NCBI RefSeq assembly: GCF_015706575.1
Contig: NW_024037063.1
Span: 10,726,927 to 10,790,926 of the forward strand
Direction: 5' to 3'
Length of the DNA stretch: 64,000 nucleotides
Source: Patiria miniata
Taxonomy: Eukaryota > Echinodermata > Asteroidea > Valvatida > Asterinidae
Shown here: piece after piece, positions 56,801 through 64,000 of the stretch
Position numbering within the stretch: position 1 is the stretch's first letter
How the letters are laid out: each line of letters opens with the position of its first letter
Translations under genes and position numbers: made by a program
The notes under the pieces: model-generated
What the model was told of the DNA's origin: nothing
The model's database searches: none
Seen by the model: the letters and a program-made list of their open reading frames with translations, nothing else

Positions 56801-59800
56801 AGCCCCAGACGTAGGTGCATGATGCCCCCAGTTTCGTTTTTGTGCAGTAAGTCCCATAGCAAGGGCTGTCAGCGCCAGCCGACATGGCTCTCATGAGTCG
56901 CGGTCTAAAGGTACCTTAACATTGATGGATTTTGACAAACTATACCTTGGTGGATAGCAGATGAAAAGGCCTACAAGCTGACAAATTTGCAAGGCTTCAG
57001 ACTTGAAACTTTTGGAGTGAGCCCCAGACGTAGGTGCATAATGCCCCAAGTTTCGTTTTTGTGCAGTAAGTCCCATAGCAAGGGCTGTCAGCGCCAGCCG
57101 ACATGGCTCTCATGAGTCGCGGTCTAAAGGTACCTTAACATGGATGGATTTTGACAAACTATAGCTTGGTGGATAGCGAATGAATAGGCCTACAAGCTGA
57201 CAAATTTGCAAGGCTTCAGACTTGAAAACTTTGGAGTGAGCCGCAGACGTAGGTGCATGATGCCCCCAGTTTCGTTTTTGTGCAGTAAGTCCCAAAGCAA
57301 GGTCTGTCAGCGCCAGCCGACATGGCTCTCATGTGTCGCGGTCTAAAGGTACCTTAACATAGATGGATTTTGACAAAACTATAACTTGGTTGATAGCGGA
57401 TGAATAGGCCTACAAGCTGTTAAATTTGAAAGGCTGCGGACTTGAAACTTTTGGAGTGAGCCCCAGACGTAGGTGCATGATGCCCCCAGTTTCTTTTTTG
57501 TTCAGTAAGTCCCTTCGCAAGGGCTGTCAGCGCCAGCCGACATGGCTCTCATGAGTCGCGGTCTAAAGGTACCTTAACGTAGATGGATTTTGACAAACTA
57601 TTACTTGGTGGATAGCGGATGAATAGGCCTACAAGCTGACAAATTTGCAAGGCTTCAGACTTGAAACCTTTGGAGTGAGCTCCAGACGTAGGTGCATGAT
57701 GCCCCCAGTTTCGTTTTTGTGCAGTAATTCCCATAGTAAGGTCTGTCAGCGCCAGCCGACATAGCTCTCATGAGTCGCGGTCTAAAGGTACCTTGACATA
57801 AATGGATTTTGACAAACTATAACTTGGTGGATAGCGGATGAATAGGCCTACAAGCTGACAAATTTGCAAGGCTTCAGACTTGAAATTTTTGGAATGAGCC
57901 CCAGACGTAGGTGCATGATGCCCCCAGTTTCGTTTTTGTGCAGTAAGTCCAATAGCAAGGGATGTCAGCGCCAGCCGACATGGCTCTCTTGAGTCGCGGT
58001 CTTAAGGTACCTTAACATGGATGGATTTTGACAAATTATACCTTGGTGGATAGCGGATGAAAAGGCCTACAAGCTGACAAATTTGCAAGGCTTCAGACCT
58101 CGAACTTTTGGAGTGAGCTCATGACGTAGGTGCATGATGCCCCCAGTTTCGTTTTTGTGCAGTAAGTCCCATAGCAAGGGCTGTCAGCGCCAGCCGACAT
58201 GGCTCTCATGAGTCGCGGTCTAAAGGTACCCTTACAGGGATGGATTTTGACAAACTATACCTTGGTGGATAGCGGATGAATAGGCCTACAAGCTGACATA
58301 TTTGCAAGGCTTCACACTTGAAACTTTTGGAGTGATCCCCAGACGTAGGTGCATGATGCCCCCAGTTTCGTTTTTGTGCAGTAAGTCCCATAGCAAGGGC
58401 TGTCAGCGCCAGCCGACATGGCTCTCATGAGTCGCGGTCTAAAGGTACCTTAACATGGATGGATTTTGACAAACTATACCTTGGTGGATAGCGGATGAAT
58501 AGGCCTACAAGCTGACAAATTTGCAAGGCTTCAGACTTGAAACTGTTTGAGTGAGCCCCAGACGTAGGTGCATGATGCCCCCATTATCGTTTTTGTGCAG
58601 TAAGTCCCATAGCAAGGGCTGTCAGCGCCAGCCGACATAGCTCTCATGAGTCGCGGTCTAAAGGTACCTTAACATAAATGGATTTTGACAAACTATAACT
58701 TGGTGGATAGCGGATGAATAGGCCTACAAGCTGACAAATTTGCAAGGCTTCAGACTTGAAATTTTTGGAATGAGCCCCAGACGTAGGTGCATGATGCCCC
58801 CAGTTTCGTTTTTGTGCAGTAAGTCCAATAGCAAGGGATGTCAGCGCCAGCCGACATGGCTCTCTTGAGTCGCGGTCTTAAGGTACCTTAACATGGATGG
58901 ATTTTGACAAACTATACCTTGGTAGATAGCGGATGAATAGGCCTACAAGCTGACAAATTTGCAAGGCTTCAGACTTGGAACTTTTGGAGTGAGCTCATGA
59001 CGTAGGTGCATGATGCCCCCAGTTTCGTTTTTGTGCAGTAAGTCCCATAGCAAGGGCTGTCAGCGCCAGCCGACATGGCTCTCATGAGTCGCGGTCTAAA
59101 GGTACCTTAACTTGGATGGATTTTGACAAACTATACCTTGGTGGATAGCGGATGAATAGGCCTACAAGCTGACAAATTTGCAAGGCTTCAGACTTGAAAC
59201 TGTTTGAGTGAGCCCCAGACGTAGGTGCATGATGCCCCCAGTTTCGTTTTTGTGCAGTAAGTCCCATAGCAAGGGCTGTCAGCGCCAGCCGACATGGCTC
59301 TCATGAGTCGCGGTCTAAAGGTACCCTAACATGGATAGATTTTGACAAACTATACCTTGGTGGATAGCGAATGAATAGGCCTACAAGCTGACATATTTGC
59401 AAGGCTTCAGACTTGAAACTTTTGGAGTGATCCCCAGACGTAGGTGCATGATGCCCCCAGTTTCGTTTTTGTGCAGTAAGTCCCATAGCAAGGGCTGTCA
59501 GCGCCAGCCGACATGGCTCTCATGAGTCGCGGTCTAAAGGTACCTTAACATGGATGGATTTTGACAAACTATACCTTGGTGGATAGCGGATGAATAGGCC
59601 TAAAAGCTGACAAATTTGCAAGGCTTCAGACTTGAAACTGTTTGAGTGAGCCTCAGACGTAGGTGCATGATGCCCCCAGTTTCGTTTTTGTGCAGTAAGT
59701 CCCATAGCAAGGGCTGTCATCGCCAGCCGACATGGCTCTCATGAGTCGCGGTCTAAAGGTACCTTAACATGGATGGATTTTGACAAACTATACCTTGGTG

Positions 59801-62800
59801 GATAGCGGATGAATAGGCCTACAAGCTGACAAATTTGCAAGGCTTCAGACTTGAAACTTTTGGAGTGAGCCCCAGACGTAGGTGCATGATGCCCCCAGTT
59901 TCGTTTTTGTGCAGTAAGTCCCATAGCAAGGGCTGTCAGCGCCAGCCGACATGGCTCTCATGAATCGCGGTCTAAAGGTACCTTAACATGGATGGATTTT
60001 AACAAACTATGGCTTGTTGGATAGCGCATGAATAGGCCTACAAGCTGACAAATTTGCAATGGAGTGAGCCCCGGACGTAGGTGCATGATGCGCCCAGTTT
60101 TGTTTTTGTGCAGTAAGTCCCATAGCAAGGGCTATCAGCGCCAACCGACATGGCTCTCATGAGTCGCGGTCTTAAGGTACCCTAACATGGATAGATTTTG
60201 ACAAACTATACCTTGGTGGATAGCGAATGAATAGGCCTACAAGCTGACATATTTGCAAGGCTTCAGACTTGAAACTTTTGGAGTGATCCCCAGACGTAGG
60301 TGCATGATGCCCCCAGTTTCGTTTTTGTGCAGTAAGTCCCATAGCAAGGGCTGTCAGCGCCAGCCGACATGGCTCTCATGAGTCGCGGTCTAAAGGTACC
60401 TTAACATGGATGGATTTTGACAAACTATACCTTGGTGGATAGCGGATGAATAGGCCTAAAAGCTGACAAATTTGCAAGGCTTCAGACTTGAAACTGTTTG
60501 AGTGAGCCTCAGACGTAGGTGCATGATGCCCCCAGTTTCGTTTTTGTGCAGTAAGTCCCATAGCAAGGGCTGTCATCGCCAGCCGACATGGCTCTCATGA
60601 GTCGCGGTCTAAAGGTACCTTAACATGGATGGATTTTGACAAACTATACCTTGGTGGATAGCGGATGAATAGGCCTACAAGCTGACAAATTTGCAAGGCT
60701 TCAGACTTGAAACTTTTGGAGTGAGCCCCAGACGTAGGTGCATGATGCCCCCAGTTTCGTTTTTGTGCAGTAAGTCCCATAGCAAGGGCTGTCAGCGCCA
60801 GCCGACATGGCTCTCATGAATCGCGGTCTAAAGGTACCTTAACATGGATGGATTTTAACAAACTATGGCTTGTTGGATAGCGCATGAATAGGCCTACAAG
60901 CTGACAAATTTGCAATGGAGTGAGCCCCGGACGTAGGTGCATGATGCGCCCAGTTTTGTTTTTGTGCAGTAAGTCCCATAGCAAGGGCTATCAGCGCCAA
61001 CCGACATGGCTCTCATGAGTCGCGGTCTAAAGGTACCTTACCGTAGATGTATTTTGACAAACTATACCTTGGTTGATAGCGGATGAATAGGCCTACAAGC
61101 TGACAAATTTGCAAGGCTTCAGACTTGAAACTTTTGGAGTGATCCCCAGACGTATGTGCATGATGCCCCCAGTTTCGTTTTTGTGCAGTAAGTCCCATAG
61201 CAGGGCTGTCAGCGCCAGCCGACATGGCTCTCATGAGTCGCGGTCTAAAGGTACCTTAACATGGATGGATTTTGACAAACTATAGCTTGGTAAATAGCGG
61301 ATGAATAGGCCTACAAGCTGACAAATTTGCAAGGCTGCAGACTTGAAACTTTTGGAGTGAGCCCCAGACGTAGGTGCATGATGCCCCCAGTTTCGTTTTT
61401 GTGCAGTACGTCCCTTAGCAAGGGCTGTCAGCGCCAGCCGACATGGCTCTCATGAGTCGCGGTCTAAAACGTGGATAGCGGATGAATAGGCCTACAAGTT
61501 GACAAATTTGCAAGGCTTCAGACTTGAAACTGTTTGAGTGAGCCCCAGACGTAGGTGCATGATGCCCCCAGTTTCGTTTTTGTGCAGTAAGTCCCATAGC
61601 AAGGGCCGTCAGCGCCAGCCGACATGGTTCTCATGAGTCGCGGTCTAAAGGTACCTTAACATGGATGGATTTTGACAAACTATAGCTTGGTGGATAGCGA
61701 ATGAATAGGCCTACAAGCTGACAAATTTGCAAGGCTTCAGATTTGAAACTTTTGGAGTGAGCCCCAGACGTAGGTGCATGATGCCCCCAGTTTCGTTTTT
61801 GGGCAGTAAGTCCCATAGCAAGGGCTGTCAGCGCCAGCCGACATGGCTCTCATGAGTCGCGGTCTAAAGGTACCTTAAAATGGATGGATTTTGACAAACT
61901 ATACCTTGGTGGATAGCGGATGAATAGGCCTACAAGCTGACAAATTTGCAAGGCTTCAGACTTGAAACTGTTTGAGTGAGCCCCAAACGTAGGTGTATGA
62001 TGCCCCCAGTTTCGTTTTTGTGCAGTAAGTCCCATAGCAAGGCTGTCAGCGCCAGCCGACATGGCTCTCATGAGTCGCGGTCTAAAGGTACCTTAACATG
62101 GATGGATTTTGACAAACTATACCTTGGTGGATAGCGGATGAATAGGCCTACAAGCTGACAAATTTGCAAGGCTTCAGATTTGAAACTTTTGGAGTGAGCC
62201 CCAGACGTAGGTGCATGATGCCCCCAGTTTCGTTTTTGTGCAGTAAGTCCCATAGCAAGGGCCGTCAGCGCCAGCCGACATGGTTCTCATGAGTCGCGGT
62301 CTAAAACGTGGATAGCGGATGAATAGGCCTACAAGCTGACAAATTTGCAAGGCTTCAGACTTGAAACTGTTTGAGTGAGCCCCAGACGTAGGTGCATGAT
62401 GCCCCCAGTTTCGTTTTTGTGCAGTAAGTCCCATAGCAAGGGCCGTCAGCGCCAGCCGACATGGTTCTCATGAGTCGCGGTCTAAAGGTACCTTAACATG
62501 GATGGATTTTGACAAACTATAGCTTGGTGGATAGCGAATGAATAGGCCTACAAGCTGACAAATTTGCAAGGCTTCAGATTTGAAACTTTTGGAGTGAGCC
62601 CCAGACGTAGGTGCATGATGCCCCCAGTTTCGTTTTTGTGCAGTAAGTCCCATAGCAGGGCTGTCAGCGCCATCCGACATGGCTCTCATGAGTCGCGGTC
62701 TAAAGGTACCTTAACATGGATGGATTTTGACAAACTATAGCTTGGTGGATAGCGGATGAATAGGCCTACAAGCTGACAAATTTGCAAGGCTGCAGACTTG

Positions 62801-64000
62801 AAACTTTTGGAGTGAGCCCCAGACGTAGGTGCATGATGCCCCCAGTTTCGTTTTTGTGCAGTACGTCCCTTAGCAAGGGCTGTCAGCGCCAGCCGACATG
62901 GCTCTCATGAGTCGCGGTCTAAAACGTGGATAGCGGATGAATAGGCCTACAAGCTGACAAATTTGCAAGGCTTCAGACTTGAAACTGTTTGAGTGAGCCC
63001 CAGACGTAGGTGCATGATGCCCCCAGTTTCGTTTTTGTGCAGTAAGTCCCATAGCAAGGGCCGTCAGCGCCAGCCGACATGGTTCTCATGAGTCGCGGTC
63101 TAAAGGTACCTTAACATGGATGGATTTTGACAAACTATAGCTTGGTGGATAGCGAATGAATAGGCCTACAAGCTGACAAATTTGCAAGGCTTCAGATTTG
63201 AAACCTTTGGAGTGAGCCGCAGACGTAGGTGCATAATGCCCCCAGTTTCGTTTTTGTGCAGTATGTCCCATAGCAAGGGCTGTCAGCGCCAGCCGACATG
63301 GCTCTCATGAGTCGCGGTCTAAAGGTACCTTAACATGAATGGATTTTGACAAACTATACCTTGGTGGATACCGGATGAATAGGCCTACAAGCTGACAATT
63401 TTGCAAGGCTTCAAACTTGAAACTTTTGGAGTGAGCCCCAGACGTAGGTGCATGATGCCCCCAGTTTCGTTTTTGTGCAGTAAGTCCCATAGCAAGGGCT
63501 GTCAGCGCCAGCCGACATGGCTCTCATGAGTCGCGGTCTAAAGGTACCTTAACATGGATGGATTTTGACAAACTATACCTTGGTGGATAGCGGATGAATA
63601 GGCCTACAAGCTGACAAATTTGCAAGGCTTCAGATTTGAAACTTTTGGAGTGAGCCCCAGACGTAGGTGCATGATGCCCCCAGTTTCGTTTTTGTGCAGT
63701 AAGTCCCATAGCAAGGGCCGTCAGCGCCAGCCGACATGGTTCTCATGAGTCGCGGTCTAAAACGTGGATAGCGGATGAATAGGCCTACAAGCTGACAAAT
63801 TTGCAAGGCTTCAGACTTGAAACTGTTTGAGTGAGCCCCAGACGTAGGTGCATGATGCCCCCAGTTTCGTTTTTGTGCAGTAAGTCCCATAGCAAGGGCC
63901 GTCAGCGCCAGCCGACATGGTTCTCATGAGTCGCGGTCTAAAGGTACCTTAACATGGATGGATTTTGACAAACTATAGCTTGGTGGATAGCGAATGAATA
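53845..64000. repeat. Satellite array, 219-bp unit, about 47 copies
   Basis: The landmark gcgccagccgacatggctct recurs every 219 bp from 53845 to the window end. Shortened units of 181 bp (38-bp deletion after ggtctaaaa) occur at, for example, 61431 and 62888, and of 199 bp (20-bp deletion after atttgcaa) at 59939 and 60795. Higher-order repeats are visible: an 856-bp block of four units at 59282-60137 is repeated at 60138-60993, and units after about 61415 repeat with a period near 1,456 bp. Most units keep a 61-codon minus-strand frame (starting MGLTAQKRNWGHHAPTS), which I treat as a by-product of the repeat. Confidence 0.95.
59282..60993. repeat. Higher-order repeat, two 856-bp copies
   Basis: Units of 219, 219, 219 and 199 bp recur in the same order. 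Copy 1 is 59282-60137, copy 2 is 60138-60993. Private variants such as ggtaccctaacatggataga appear in the same place in both. Confidence 0.85.

Noticed and set aside
53863..63890. Many 61-86 codon frames (MGLTAQKRNWGHH...) as a tandem gene family
   Set aside because: They are one frame of the 219-bp satellite repeated, without signal peptide or domain, and unit length being a multiple of three explains the open frame.
53845..64000. CRISPR array
   Set aside because: The repeat is 219 bp without spacers and the genome is animal.

Overview
The window is nuclear DNA of an animal, most likely a marine invertebrate deuterostome; an echinoderm such as a sea urchin fits best, but this is inferred. 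The reasons are multi-exon genes with GT-AG introns, SRCR, HYR, LDLa, SEA, HormR, GAIN/GPS and 7TM domains combined on one receptor, L2/CR1-like LINE remnants, tRNA-derived SINE-like units, hAT-like MITEs with long G runs, a decayed Ty3/Gypsy-type retrotransposon and satellite DNA. No bacterial features, CRISPR array or complete tRNA/rRNA gene were seen.

Layout. 487-3819 (+): the last six exons of an adhesion GPCR (gene A), from the end of the GAIN domain to the stop codon; its 5' part lies before base 1. 3820-17230: a 13.4-kb intergenic stretch with a perfect 225-bp-arm palindrome, LINE remnants, nested inverted repeats, four tandem copies of a ~0.93-kb unit and GC-rich duplicated modules. 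17231-53272 (-): 28 exons of a second, much larger adhesion GPCR (gene B), read right to left and open at the 5' end. All 27 exon junctions are phase-compatible. In order the protein holds seven SRCR domains, HYR, LDLa, an unknown module, Ig, a second unknown module, Ig, SEA, HormR, GAIN/GPS, an ADGRG-like 7TM and an acidic repetitive tail, about 2,280 visible residues. A Gypsy-type element (31023-39179) sits in the 12.6-kb intron between the HYR and LDLa exons. 53845-64000: a satellite with a 219-bp unit and higher-order structure, running off the window end.

Genes A and B are close paralogs lying tail to tail: their shared exons have the same lengths and phases, and their proteins differ at 4 of 51 GPS-exon residues and about 3 of 87 TM2-TM4-exon residues. 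The SRCR part of gene B arose from tandem duplication of a ~2.6-kb two-exon block, so two SRCR types alternate A-B-A-B-A-B-A; MITE insertions with empty sites in sister introns help order these steps.

The candidate for a new system is gene B: a scavenger-receptor-type ectodomain (seven SRCR plus HYR, LDLa, Ig) joined to two potentially self-cleaving modules (SEA with GSVIV, and GPS) and a G-protein-coupled core. This would couple polyvalent ligand recognition to GPCR signalling. Function is inferred from domains only; no database search was possible.
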